A DNA stretch of 64,000 bases, from the NCBI GenBank assembly GCA_029938085.1, contig JAPYOS010000009.1:59122-123121 (forward strand). Reading direction: 5' to 3'. This document shows positions 55,915-64,000 of the stretch, piece by piece (positions within the stretch are counted from its first letter, which is position 1; every line of letters starts with the position of its first letter). Origin of the DNA: Oceanospirillaceae bacterium. GTDB lineage: Bacteria; Pseudomonadota; Gammaproteobacteria; Pseudomonadales; Balneatricaceae. Both the position numbers and the translations under genes were made by a program. The notes below the pieces were generated by a model, which ran no database searches, had not been told where the DNA came from, and was given only the letters and a program-made list of their open reading frames with translations.

Positions 55915-57498
55915 TTAGTGCTCTCGTGTAGCACGGAATTGAATGTCAGGCCAACGCTCTTCGGTTAAGCTCAAATTCACCCGCGATGGCGCCAGATAGG
56001 TCAAATGACCACCACCATCGATGGCCAAGTTATCGGCCGCTTTACGCTTAAATTCATCCAGCGTCTTAGGGTCATCACACTCCACCCAACGGGCTGTGTT
56101 CACCGCAATAGGTTCGTAGATACACTCTACTTTATATTCATCTTGTAGACGATAGGCCACCACCTCAAACTGCAACACACCGACGGCGCCCACAATCAGG
56201 TCATTGTTTTTGCCCGGCATAAACAGCTGCGTTGAACCTTCTTCGGAGAGCTGCTGCAAACCTTTTTTCAACTGTTTCATTTTTAGTGGGTCTTTTAACC
56301 GCACCCGTCGAAACAGTTCGGGGGCAAAATGTGGAATGCCAGCAAACTTGAGTTTTTCGCCGCCGGTAAAGGTATCGCCAATCTGAATAGTACCGTGGTT
56401 GTGCAAACCAATAATATCCCCCGGCCACGCTTGTTCGACGTTAGACCGCTCGCCGGCCATAAAGGTTACGGCGTCGGCAATTTTAACGTCTTTGCCTATG
56501 CGTACGTGGCGCATCTTCATGCCCCGCTCATAGGCGCCAGAACAAATGCGCATAAAGGCAATACGGTCACGGTGTTTAGGGTCCATATTGGCCTGTATTT
56601 TAAATACAAAACCAGTGAACTTCGATTCTGTGGCTCGTACCACTCGCTCACCAGCATCACGAGACTCAGGGGCCGGTGCCCATTGTACAAAGTAGTCCAA
56701 CATTTCCCTTATGCCAAAGTTAGACAGAGCGGTTCCAAAAAACACTGGGGTGAGCTTGCCGTCCAAAAACTGCTGCATATCAAACTCATGGCTGGCACCG
56801 CGCACCAACTCAATTTCGTCTTTCAGGTCATCTAACAACTCACCCAGCAAGGCAGCTGCTTCGTGGGAGTCTAAGCCTTTAATCTGAATGTCGTCAGACA
56901 AGGTATGGCCCTGGCCTGGGGTAAACACGTGGATGGTGTCGGTGTAGAGGTTATAAACGCCTTTAAAACGCTTACCCATACTAATGGGCCAAGTGATAGG
57001 TGCACAGGCGATGTTAAGCACGTCTTCAACCTCGTCCAACACTTCAATCTGGTCCCGTACTTCACGGTCCATCTTGTTAACAAAGGTGAAAATAGGGGTG
57101 TCACGCAAGCGGCACACGTCCATCAGCTTAATGGTGCGATCTTCCACACCCTTAGCGCCGTCGATTACCATGAGCACCGAATCCACGGCAGTCAGTGTGC
57201 GGTAGGTGTCTTCCGAGAAGTCTTCGTGGCCAGGTGTATCCAGCAAGTTAACCGTGCGGTCTTTATAGGGAAACTGCATCACTGACGAAGTCACCGAGAT
57301 GCCACGTTGTTTCTCCATGGCCATCCAATCCGAAGTGGCAGCCTTGTCGCCTTTTTTGCCCTTGACTGAGCCTGCCGTTTGGATCGCTTGACCTAACAAC
57401 AACAGCTTTTCGGTAATGGTGGTTTTACCCGCATCGGGATGAGAAATAATGGCAAAGGTTCTACGAGCGGCAACTTCTTCGGCAATCAAATTGGACAT
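55915..57498 (-). CDS. prfC: Peptide chain release factor 3
   Basis: GTPase that removes RF1/RF2 from the ribosome after peptide release. The 527 residues carry G1 [14 protein letters not shown]3 DTPGHEDF, G4 NKMDREVRD and the downstream RF3 domains ([16 protein letters not shown]). The ATG at 57498 matches the family start [17 protein letters not shown]; the open frame extends 13 codons further without support. In E. coli holD, rimI and prfC are near neighbours, and they are close here also. Confidence 0.97.
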   Translation of the reverse strand: MSNLIAEEVAARRTFAIISHPDAGKTTITEKLLLLGQAIQTAGSVKGKKGDKAATSDWMAMEKQRGISVTSSVMQFPYKDRTVNLLDTPGHEDFSEDTYRTLTAVDSVLMVIDGAKGVEDRTIKLMDVCRLRDTPIFTFVNKMDREVRDQIEVLDEVEDVLNIACAPITWPISMGKRFKGVYNLYTDTIHVFTPGQGHTLSDDIQIKGLDSHEAAALLGELLDDLKDEIELVRGASHEFDMQQFLDGKLTPVFFGTALSNFGIREMLDYFVQWAPAPESRDAGERVVRATESKFTGFVFKIQANMDPKHRDRIAFMRICSGAYERGMKMRHVRIGKDVKIADAVTFMAGERSNVEQAWPGDIIGLHNHGTIQIGDTFTGGEKLKFAGIPHFAPELFRRVRLKDPLKMKQLKKGLQQLSEEGSTQLFMPGKNNDLIVGAVGVLQFEVVAYRLQDEYKVECIYEPIAVNTARWVECDDPKTLDEFKRKAADNLAIDGGGHLTYLAPSRVNLSLTEERWPDIQFRATREH

Positions 57499-57604
57499 AA
57501 TAGCTTGGATCAATGGAGTGTAAGTAGAGCGGCACAAAAACTGGCCCTCTTAAGGTCTTCTATTGTCGCCGATTAAGTCGACTTCCTCAATACGAAGCGC
57601 ACTC

Positions 57605-57623
57605 GGCTGTTCAAAAAACAGCC
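57605..57623. other. Short perfect hairpin between prfC and the SulP gene
   Basis: GGCTGTT and AACAGCC pair with a five-base loop. No U-run of terminator quality follows on either strand, so its role is unclear; it may lie in the prfC leader. Confidence 0.35.
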
Positions 57624-57640
57624 AATTTATCACCATTTTA

Positions 57641-57669
57641 TTGAGATAATGCTACATTTTACGTATAAT
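57641..57669 (+). promoter_or_regulatory. Predicted sigma-70 promoter of the SulP transporter gene
   Basis: TTGAGA (57641-57646) and TATAAT (57664-57669) are separated by exactly 17 nt. The start codon is 38 nt downstream, with AGGA seven nt before it. This is the best promoter match in the window. Confidence 0.75.
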
Positions 57670-57706
57670 ACGCGCCTTTTTGATGCACCCATTTTCAGGA
57701 AATACC

Positions 57707-59233
57707 ATGTTCGATCTTGCAAGCCGCGCGCCGGCTAATGCTAAAAATGACATTCTCTCGGGCTTAACCGTGGCTTTAGCCTTGGTACCAGAAGCCGTGG
57801 CTTTTGCCTTTGTGGCTGGCGTAGATCCGTTGGTGGGCTTGTATGCCGCCTTTATGGTGGGTCTAATCACCGCAGTGATTGGTGGGCGCCCGGGCATGAT
57901 TTCTGGTGCTACCGGTGCTTTAGCGGTAGTCATGGTGAGCCTGGTTGCCGATCACGGCGTGGAATACCTCTTTATCACCGTGGTACTGATGGGAATATTA
58001 CAAATATTGGCGGGTGTTTCTCGTTTAGGCAAGTTCATTCGTATGGTTCCCCACCCAGTGATGCTGGGCTTTGTGAACGGCTTAGCCATTGTTATTTTCT
58101 TGGCCCAGTTAAGCCAGTTTAAGTTCATTGATGACAACGGTAATTTACAGTGGTTAGAGAGTACTCAGCTGTATCTACTATTAGGCTTAATTGCCCTAAC
58201 CATGGCCATTATCCACTTCTTGCCTAAGTTCACCCGTGCGGTGCCTTCGTCTTTGGCCGCCATTTTGGTCGTAACCTTGTTAGTGATCGGCATGAACCTT
58301 GATACTCGCACCGTCGGTGACATTGCCTCTATCGCTGGTGGATTGCCAAGTTTCCATATCCCACAGGTGCCATACACCTTAGAAACCCTCATTATAATTT
58401 TGCCCTACGCCGTTATTTTGGCCGCCATCGGCCTAATTGAGTCATTGCTGACCTTAACTTTGGTGGATGAAATTACTGAAACTCGCGGTCGTGGCAACAA
58501 AGAATGTGTAGCCCAAGGTATAGCTAACACCGCTACCGGTATGTTTGGTGGTATGGGCGGTTGTGCCATGATCGGCCAGAGCATGATTAACGTTAATTCG
58601 GGCGGTCGTGGCCGCTTATCCGGCATCAGTGCAGCGCTATTTTTATTGGCCTTTATCTTAGTGGCCTCGCCACTGATTGAAATGATCCCAGTTGCTGCAT
58701 TAATTGGTGTCATGTTTATTGTGGTCGTGGGCACCTTTGAATGGTCTAGCTTTCGTATTTTGGGCAAAATCCCCAAGTCGGATGCCTTCGTATTGATTTT
58801 GGTGTCTGGCGTTACCGTGGCTACCGACTTGGCGATTGCAGTAGTCGTGGGCGTCATTTGTTCAGCGTTAGTGTTTGCTTGGAAACACGCCAAGCACACT
58901 CAAGTCACCCACAAAGACTTGGACGGCAGCCGTATCTACTACCTACGCGGCCCCATCTTCTTTGGTTCGGTACAGAACTTTTTGGAGTTATTTGACCCCG
59001 CCCAAGACCCAAAAGATGTCATCATCGACTTTGAGCGCTCTAGGGTTGCGGATCATTCAGGTTTAGAGGCTATCGACACCTTGGCAGAACGCTATGTACG
59101 GGCGGGCAAAACCCTGCACTTACGTCACCTCACACCTGAGTGTAAGCAACTGCTCGCCAAGGCCGGCAATATGGTTGAGTTGAACGTTATTGAAGACCCA
59201 GACTACAAGGTTGCTAGTGACACGCTAGGCTAA
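57707..59233 (+). CDS. SulP family inorganic anion transporter with STAS domain
   Basis: A 508-residue SLC26/SulP transporter. The N-terminal part starts [34 protein letters not shown], cited here only as the conserved [17 protein letters not shown] pattern. About 14 membrane segments run to residue 400. The C-terminal STAS domain (about 410-500) contains [17 protein letters not shown]. Substrates in the family include bicarbonate, sulfate and dicarboxylates; the substrate here is not known. The ATG at 57707 fits the AGGA site. Transcription probably ends at a hairpin inside the convergent rimI. Confidence 0.92.
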   Translation: MFDLASRAPANAKNDILSGLTVALALVPEAVAFAFVAGVDPLVGLYAAFMVGLITAVIGGRPGMISGATGALAVVMVSLVADHGVEYLFITVVLMGILQILAGVSRLGKFIRMVPHPVMLGFVNGLAIVIFLAQLSQFKFIDDNGNLQWLESTQLYLLLGLIALTMAIIHFLPKFTRAVPSSLAAILVVTLLVIGMNLDTRTVGDIASIAGGLPSFHIPQVPYTLETLIIILPYAVILAAIGLIESLLTLTLVDEITETRGRGNKECVAQGIANTATGMFGGMGGCAMIGQSMINVNSGGRGRLSGISAALFLLAFILVASPLIEMIPVAALIGVMFIVVVGTFEWSSFRILGKIPKSDAFVLILVSGVTVATDLAIAVVVGVICSALVFAWKHAKHTQVTHKDLDGSRIYYLRGPIFFGSVQNFLELFDPAQDPKDVIIDFERSRVADHSGLEAIDTLAERYVRAGKTLHLRHLTPECKQLLAKAGNMVELNVIEDPDYKVASDTLG

Positions 59234-59711
59234 ACACCAACGCGTCTTCACGTGCACCATCAACGCCGGGGTAATAACCTCGGCGTTTTTGTATGCGTTG
59301 AAAGCCCATAGACTGGTATAAATTTATCGCCACTTGGTTAGAGCACCTGACTTCCAAGAACAGGGTTTCAACCCCTTCGAGGGTCACCGCATCAATGAGG
59401 CTACGCATCACTTTTCTACCCAAACCTTGACCGCGCCATGCCGGGGCTACCACCACATTTTGTACGTCACCTTGTTCGAACAGGTAACTGGCTATCGCGT
59501 AACTTACCACCTCGCCATCAACATCGTTATGGCATGCAACCAAGGCTAAATACCCACTGCCTAAAGCATCGGTTAAGGCCCCTGCAGACCATTTAGGCTC
59601 ACCCTCAACTAATGTTATGCTCAAAATTGAAGGGATGTCTGTGGCCCGCATCAGGCGAAGGGTGACGATGTGATTTATTCGCTGGCTAACAAAGGCTGTA
59701 GGTGAGCCCAT
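59214..59711 (-). CDS. rimI: Ribosomal-protein-alanine N-acetyltransferase
   Basis: GNAT enzyme that acetylates the N-terminus of ribosomal protein S18. The 165 residues include [35 protein letters not shown], cited as [16 protein letters not shown] (acetyl-CoA loop). They also include [29 protein letters not shown], whose LEVR-SN-AI-LY-S-GF pattern is typical of RimI. The listed start overlaps the holD end by 37 nt; an ATG at residue 21 (MRATDIPSI) would remove this overlap and is also a good candidate. It is convergent with the SulP gene, overlapping by 20 nt. Confidence 0.92.
   Translation of the reverse strand: MGSPTAFVSQRINHIVTLRLMRATDIPSILSITLVEGEPKWSAGALTDALGSGYLALVACHNDVDGEVVSYAIASYLFEQGDVQNVVVAPAWRGQGLGRKVMRSLIDAVTLEGVETLFLEVRCSNQVAINLYQSMGFQRIQKRRGYYPGVDGAREDALVFSLACH
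59262..59290 (+). terminator. Rho-independent terminator of the SulP gene, inside rimI
   Basis: AACGCCG and CGGCGTT pair, with an inner GGT/ACC stem and a short loop, followed by TTTTT on the plus strand. It lies 29 nt after the SulP stop and within the 3' coding part of the convergent rimI. Confidence 0.75.
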
Positions 59712-60505
59712 GTTGCGGCCTTTAAACTAGGCACGGCTAACAGTTGGTGCAAACTGTGACTGTACACCAATGTCATTGAGTGTGATCCCATATCAAGCTT
59801 AGACAGCCCACCCAACGCTAGCTCTGGTTGCAACAACTGCGCTGCGGCCGGCCCCATAACCAATAATTGGTGACAGGTTTTATCTTGCAACAACTTAATT
59901 AAGCTATAGGTCAATCCACTTTTTGCGCCCGCTAAGGAATGATCGCCATGAGGCCCTGGCACCAACGGCCAATTAAACTCTACAGTGGCGCTAGGCATCG
60001 TTTGTGAGCCACAACTTACTAGCGCATTGACGATCGCGGTTTGTAGCCGCTGTATAGGGCTGCTCATGGCAGCTCCCTCTTGCACCGGCACATCATTAAT
60101 GACTAACACGCCACTTGCATACCAAGACAATGCAAGGTGCATGGGCGCCACGTTAACCGGCTCATGGCTGGCAGCAATTCCAGCCTCGATGGGTAATACC
60201 GGCACACTAACAGGGGCCACTTTTACTGCGGTGACTAAGCCACCCAATGCCAACGCCACTGCTTGCGCTTGACTCTCGACCGCTGGCTGTGACTTTAGCT
60301 GTGGCTCTTCGGCATTCTGCTCGAACGCGGCTGGAGTGGCCGTGGGCTCCAAGGCCGCCGCCGCAGTGTGTTCATCCTCATGCTGCCACACCACGGTGTT
60401 ATTCTGGCTTCCCTCCAGCGCCTGCCGCGGTAGCCAGCTGGTTACGCCCAAAGCCTGCATATACTGCAAGCGTTGGGGTTCATTGAGTTGAGGGAACATA
60501 ACCAT
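59675..60505 (-). CDS. holD: DNA polymerase III subunit psi (long form)
   Basis: Clamp-loader subunit joining chi to the gamma/tau complex. The 276 residues are twice the E. coli length. The N-terminal RLQYMQALGVTSWLPRQAL resembles E. coli HolD QLQQLGITQW, the part that binds the clamp loader. The C-terminal [19 protein letters not shown] resembles its last helix. Between them is an Ala/Pro/Val-rich linker (about 45-130). Position directly upstream of rimI, as in E. coli, supports the call. A large psi is known from Pseudomonas aeruginosa. Low similarity keeps the confidence moderate. Confidence 0.78.
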   Translation of the reverse strand: MVMFPQLNEPQRLQYMQALGVTSWLPRQALEGSQNNTVVWQHEDEHTAAAALEPTATPAAFEQNAEEPQLKSQPAVESQAQAVALALGGLVTAVKVAPVSVPVLPIEAGIAASHEPVNVAPMHLALSWYASGVLVINDVPVQEGAAMSSPIQRLQTAIVNALVSCGSQTMPSATVEFNWPLVPGPHGDHSLAGAKSGLTYSLIKLLQDKTCHQLLVMGPAAAQLLQPELALGGLSKLDMGSHSMTLVYSHSLHQLLAVPSLKAATWAHLQPLLASE

Positions 60506-60523
60506 GTTAATTTGTGCCTTAAG

Positions 60524-62068
60524 CTAAACTTGAGGGTGGGCTTTTTCGGCACCACTGTCTAAGGTATTAAGCGCGTGAATATAGGCTTTGGCCGAGGCAA
60601 TGATGATATCTGTGTCGGCCCCCAAACCGTTAACGATACGGCCTGCTTTTTCCAGCCTTACGGTCACTTCACCTTGGGAATCGGTACCACTAGTGATGGC
60701 ATTAACGCTGTATAGCTCTAAACTCGTACCAGAATCAGCGACCTGCTCTATGGCTTTAAAAACGGCATCCACGGGACCACTACCCACCGATTCGGCAGCG
60801 GCTTCCACATCGTCTTTCATTAACTTCACATGGGCTACAGGAGTTTCACCAATTTGGGAGGTTACTTGTAATGAGGTCAGTTTAAAACGGGCATTTTCTG
60901 CTGTTTCCATGCCTGTTTCGCTGACTAACGCCTGTAAGTCTTCATCAAATATTTCATGCTTTTTGTCTGCTAACTCTTTGAAACGACGAAAGGCGTCGTT
61001 AAATGCTACATCATTGGCAAAACTGGTGCCTAACTCTTCTAAACGAGCACGAAATGCTGCGCGGCCGGAATGTTTACCCATAACCATTTTATTGTCATTC
61101 CAACCCACGTCTTGAGCAGTCATGATTTCATAGGTTTCACGATGTTTTAACACGCCGTCTTGGTGAATGCCTGATTCGTGGGCAAACGCGTTTGCACCTA
61201 CAATAGCCTTGTTAGGTTGCACCGGAAAGCCCGTGACACCAGACACTAAACGTGAGGTAGGCACAATGTGTTTGGTGTCGATATTGGTGGTTACGTTTAG
61301 GGCGTCTGCACGGGTGCGAATCGCCATCACGATCTCTTCTAATGAGGCATTGCCGGCTCTTTCGCCTAAACCATTAATGGTACATTCTACTTGCCGCGCA
61401 CCGTGATTTACTGCTGACAAAGAATTAGCCACCGCTAAGCCTAGGTCGTTATGGCAGTGCACGGAGATCATAGCTTTGTCGATATTAGGTACGGCATTCA
61501 TTAAACGCCCAATGGTGGCGCCAAATTCTTCTGGCACGGCATAACCGACGGTATCAGGAATATTAATGGTGCGTGCGCCTGCGTCGATGGCCGCTTCAAC
61601 AATGCGGCACATGAAGTCAAACTCAGTGCGACTGGCATCTTCCAAGGAAAACTCCACGTCGTCCATCAAATTACGAGCACGTTTCACCGCATAGATCGCG
61701 CGCTCTACCACTTGATCAGGCTGCATTTGCAACTTGTATTTCATATGGATTGGGGAAGTGGCGATAAACGTATGTATGCGGCCCGAATTGGCGTTTTTAA
61801 GCGCCTCACCTGCACGATCAATATCACCATCTAAGGCTCTCGCTAGGCTACATACGGTGCTGTCTTTGATGTGATCTGCGACCGATTTAACACCCGCAAA
61901 ATCGCCGGGGCTCGCAATGGCAAAACCCGCCTCAATAACATCGACACGCATTTTTTCAAGTAGTTTAGCAATACGCAGCTTTTCGTCCTGCGTCATGGAA
62001 GCCCCGGGACTTTGCTCACCATCACGTAAGGTGGTATCAAAGATAATCACTCTGTTGCTGCTGCTCAT
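60524..62068 (-). CDS. leuA: 2-isopropylmalate synthase
   Basis: First enzyme of leucine synthesis: condenses acetyl-CoA with 2-oxoisovalerate. The 514 residues include the TIM-barrel start [48 protein letters not shown] and [17 protein letters not shown]. The C-terminal part (about 390-514) is the leucine-sensing regulatory domain. The ATG at 62068 is preceded by GGAG with 8 nt spacing, so an upstream in-frame ATG at 62104 is less likely. I see no leucine leader peptide or attenuator in the 159 nt upstream. Confidence 0.97.
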   Translation of the reverse strand: MSSSNRVIIFDTTLRDGEQSPGASMTQDEKLRIAKLLEKMRVDVIEAGFAIASPGDFAGVKSVADHIKDSTVCSLARALDGDIDRAGEALKNANSGRIHTFIATSPIHMKYKLQMQPDQVVERAIYAVKRARNLMDDVEFSLEDASRTEFDFMCRIVEAAIDAGARTINIPDTVGYAVPEEFGATIGRLMNAVPNIDKAMISVHCHNDLGLAVANSLSAVNHGARQVECTINGLGERAGNASLEEIVMAIRTRADALNVTTNIDTKHIVPTSRLVSGVTGFPVQPNKAIVGANAFAHESGIHQDGVLKHRETYEIMTAQDVGWNDNKMVMGKHSGRAAFRARLEELGTSFANDVAFNDAFRRFKELADKKHEIFDEDLQALVSETGMETAENARFKLTSLQVTSQIGETPVAHVKLMKDDVEAAAESVGSGPVDAVFKAIEQVADSGTSLELYSVNAITSGTDSQGEVTVRLEKAGRIVNGLGADTDIIIASAKAYIHALNTLDSGAEKAHPQV

Positions 62069-62227
62069 GGCCGAAACTCCAAAAAAATAACGCTGCTTTA
62101 GCATAGGTAAGGTGGCAGTTATAGTCTAAACTGAGACTTAACTTATGGCGACCAATATAGCCGCTGGCCCCGTTGCTGGCAATACAAACAACATCGAAAA
62201 TCGACTTTAAAAGGGAATAGCAGGCTC

Positions 62228-63376
62228 ATGGCAAACACCAATTCTTACGACTTTGATACAGTCACCGATCGCCATAACACCCACTCGCTCAAATGGGATA
62301 AATACAAAGGCGCAGATGTCATTCCTTTGTGGGTGGCGGACACTGATTTTAAGGCGGCTCCGGTCATTCAAACAGCCATCGAAGAGCGAGTTCAACACGG
62401 TATTTTTGGTTACACTCGTACCGATCAAAAGCGCAATCAAATTGTCGCCGACTATTACAAAAACAAATATGACTGTGAGGTTGATGCTGATTGGATTGTA
62501 TGGGTACCTGGCATCGTCGCCAGCTTAACGCTGGCCATCCGCAGCTTGTCTAAACAACACAAACAAGTGTTAACGCCAGACATTGTCTACCCATACCTAC
62601 ACACCACCCCAGCAGCCTCGGGCAAGCAAGCCAACCACCTTGCCATGACCTATACGCAAGACCGCCTTAGGATTGACATTGATGGCCTTGAAAAGCGCAA
62701 TGCACAAGACGCAAAAGTGATGTTATTTTGTAATCCACAAAATCCCGGCGGCACTATATACACTCGTGCCGAACTTGAACGGATTGATGCCTACTGTGAA
62801 GCTAATAACTTGATATTGGTATCCGATGAAATTCATGCAGACATCATCCTAGACGAGGATAAACGGCACCTACCCTATTTGGATGTAAGCCCCCATGCGT
62901 TAAATAATTCGATTATTTTGGGTGCTGCCAGCAAGGCATTTAACGTCGCCGGTTTAGCGTGTTCCTGGGCGGTGATTGCTAACCCTGAAATTCGTAACGC
63001 GTTTAAGGCAGAAATGCATGGCATCATTTCCGAAATTAATCCTCTAGGGTTTACAGCAACCCTTACGGCGCTGGAACACGGCGATGACTGGCTGCAAGCC
63101 ATGAATGTTTATTTACGTCACAACCGCGACTATTTGATGGCTGAGTTTGCCGACATCAGAGGCATCCGTATGCTGCCCTTAGAGTCGACCTTTCTAGCTT
63201 GGTTAGACGTTTCTGAATTGGATTTAGAAGACCCTGTGTCATTTTTTGAAGCGGCCGGCGTGGGTTTATCCTCTGGCCAAGGCTTTAACGACGCCAACTT
63301 CTTAAGGCTTAACTTTGGCTGCCCTCACTCGGTATTGGAACAGGCGGTACAGCGCATCAAAAAAGTCTTAGCTTAA
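62228..63376 (+). CDS. MalY/PatB-type pyridoxal-phosphate C-S lyase
   Basis: Fold-type I PLP enzyme of 382 residues. It begins NSYDFDTVTDRHNTHSLKWDKY, cited as the DRHNTHSLKWDKY motif of the MalY/PatB group. It has LWVADTDF (substrate side), FCNPQNPGG, LVSDEIHADIIL and the PLP lysine in GAASKAFNVAGL. Members act as cystathionine beta-lyases; E. coli MalY also modulates MalT, but no maltose genes are here. It is divergent from leuA and ends overlapping the DUF2489 gene by 9 nt. Confidence 0.92.
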   Translation: MANTNSYDFDTVTDRHNTHSLKWDKYKGADVIPLWVADTDFKAAPVIQTAIEERVQHGIFGYTRTDQKRNQIVADYYKNKYDCEVDADWIVWVPGIVASLTLAIRSLSKQHKQVLTPDIVYPYLHTTPAASGKQANHLAMTYTQDRLRIDIDGLEKRNAQDAKVMLFCNPQNPGGTIYTRAELERIDAYCEANNLILVSDEIHADIILDEDKRHLPYLDVSPHALNNSIILGAASKAFNVAGLACSWAVIANPEIRNAFKAEMHGIISEINPLGFTATLTALEHGDDWLQAMNVYLRHNRDYLMAEFADIRGIRMLPLESTFLAWLDVSELDLEDPVSFFEAAGVGLSSGQGFNDANFLRLNFGCPHSVLEQAVQRIKKVLA

Positions 63377-63847
63377 GTTTTGGTAGCCGGCAAACTGACG
63401 CTGTTTTAACGCGACTGCGGCGGCATGAATAGCCACTTCATGCTTAGCTTCTAGTTTAAAGCGCTGTTGGGTGAATTTTTGTTTAGCTGTTTTATCTAAC
63501 TGTGTCCACTGCTCTTTAATAGGCATGTGTTCTGTTTCGCTGTACATTAGCTCAATTACCTTATATTCGTCCTGAGCTAAAATTTCGGGTTCAACCTGCT
63601 CCACGAGCTGTTTTAAGCGAATGCACCCCTCGGTGTATTCGCATTGTTTGTCCATCATGGCACTGGCAATCACACCAATACTCTCGACCCGATGCTGATA
63701 TTGCTTTTTCAACATGTCTTGCAAACCAGCAATACGAGCTTGGTTAGTTTTGAGCGCACTACGTTGGCGCATATATAGCCAGCCAACCAAGCCAAACATT
63801 AGAAGACAAAAAACTGCAAGAAGAACAATAAGCGTGTTACTGGACAT
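63368..63847 (-). CDS. DUF2489 family membrane-anchored protein
   Basis: A 159-residue protein with an N-terminal membrane helix (about 5-25), followed by a helical cytoplasmic part with NQARIAGLQDMLKKQYQHRVESI, cited for its coiled-coil character. A conserved core (CEYTEGCIRLKQL with two Cys, then SETEHMPIKEQWTQL) is also present. It matches the DUF2489 family of unknown function. Convergent with the MalY-like gene. Confidence 0.82.
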   Translation of the reverse strand: MSSNTLIVLLAVFCLLMFGLVGWLYMRQRSALKTNQARIAGLQDMLKKQYQHRVESIGVIASAMMDKQCEYTEGCIRLKQLVEQVEPEILAQDEYKVIELMYSETEHMPIKEQWTQLDKTAKQKFTQQRFKLEAKHEVAIHAAAVALKQRQFAGYQNLS

Positions 63848-63910
63848 AGTAGAAGAACCTGTTTAATAGTGCGTGGATTATACCATGACCCAGCTTTGAC
63901 GTTTTGTCTT

Positions 63911-64000
63911 TGCGAGGAGCGCAGCAACGTTGCAATCCATTGTTGGGCGTCACGTCATTCCGGCGTAGGCCGGAATCTAGCGGGGTTGGAGAGATCCTGA
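63911..64000. repeat. Dispersed palindromic intergenic repeat (cut by window end)
   Basis: Two adjoining motifs are present. TGCGAGGAGCGCAGCAACG-TTGCAATCC (63911-63938) resembles the GCGAGGAGCGAAGCGAC-type intergenic repeat. A perfect hairpin ATTCCGGC-GTAG-GCCGGAAT (63957-63976) is preceded by GTC and followed by CTAGCGGGGTTGGAGAGATCCTGA in two parts. Both are common as dispersed elements in many proteobacteria. The element appears to continue beyond the right edge. Confidence 0.7.

Noticed and set aside
57605..57623. Hairpin before the SulP gene as a terminator
   Set aside because: No U-run on either strand, and no gene ends next to it.
62069..62227. Leucine leader peptide/attenuator before leuA
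   Set aside because: No Leu-rich short frame or terminator hairpin could be seen in the gap.
1..64000. Prophage, integron, toxin-antitoxin or defence island
   Set aside because: No integrase, transposase, restriction, CRISPR-associated or toxin-like protein is present; the gene content is housekeeping throughout.

Overview
The window is core chromosome of a gammaproteobacterium of intermediate GC. Synteny and gene content suggest a marine Oceanospirillales/Pseudomonadales-like lineage: FabY instead of FabH-type initiation nearby, a large HolD, and DUF1244, DUF3301 and DUF2489 proteins. The exact genus cannot be read from the sequence. I see no phage, plasmid, IS element, CRISPR array, tRNA or rRNA gene. 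Almost every base is coding or short regulatory DNA.

Layout. 1-17629 (minus strand) is the classic rpsB-tsf-pyrH-frr-uppS-cdsA-rseP-bamA-skp-lpxD-fabZ-lpxA-lpxB-rnhB-dnaE-accA superoperon. It joins translation, UMP kinase, undecaprenyl-PP and CDP-DAG synthesis, outer-membrane assembly, lipid A, replication and fatty-acid synthesis. dxr, usually between uppS/cdsA and frr, is absent. Divergent from rpsB run map-glnD, an ArsC/Spx-like gene, dapD, dapE and a hypothetical gene (17.8-24.3 kb). 24.3-28.2 kb holds a tyrosine-catabolism group (hpd, a VOC protein, fumarylacetoacetase) divergent from a PhyH-type dioxygenase, with a perfect inverted repeat between them. 28.1-33.3 kb is a mix of small genes: LysE exporter, YpeA acetyltransferase, alpha/beta hydrolase, zinc-ribbon protein, small outer-membrane barrel, Tag glycosylase, Sel1-repeat and RDD proteins.

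33.3-45.1 kb contains lptF-lptG divergent from pepA-holC, then a ureohydrolase and a cold-shock gene placed before valS, an FKBP-type isomerase, an acyltransferase, rlmG and pdxH. 45.3-49.7 kb is an RND pump and its adaptor. dinB follows with a likely LexA box, then DUF1244, a Bax-like glucosaminidase protein, YciH, DUF3301 and FabY. The last part has a TatD-family nuclease, prfC, a SulP transporter, rimI, a long HolD (psi), leuA, a MalY/PatB lyase and a DUF2489 membrane protein. It ends in a dispersed palindromic repeat cut by the window edge.

Both accessory clamp-loader subunits (HolC chi and HolD psi) and the Pol III alpha subunit lie within this window. No clearly new multi-gene system was found. 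The best leads are the tyrosine-catabolism/PhyH divergon with its operator, the missing dxr, the enlarged psi, and a few short unknown proteins.
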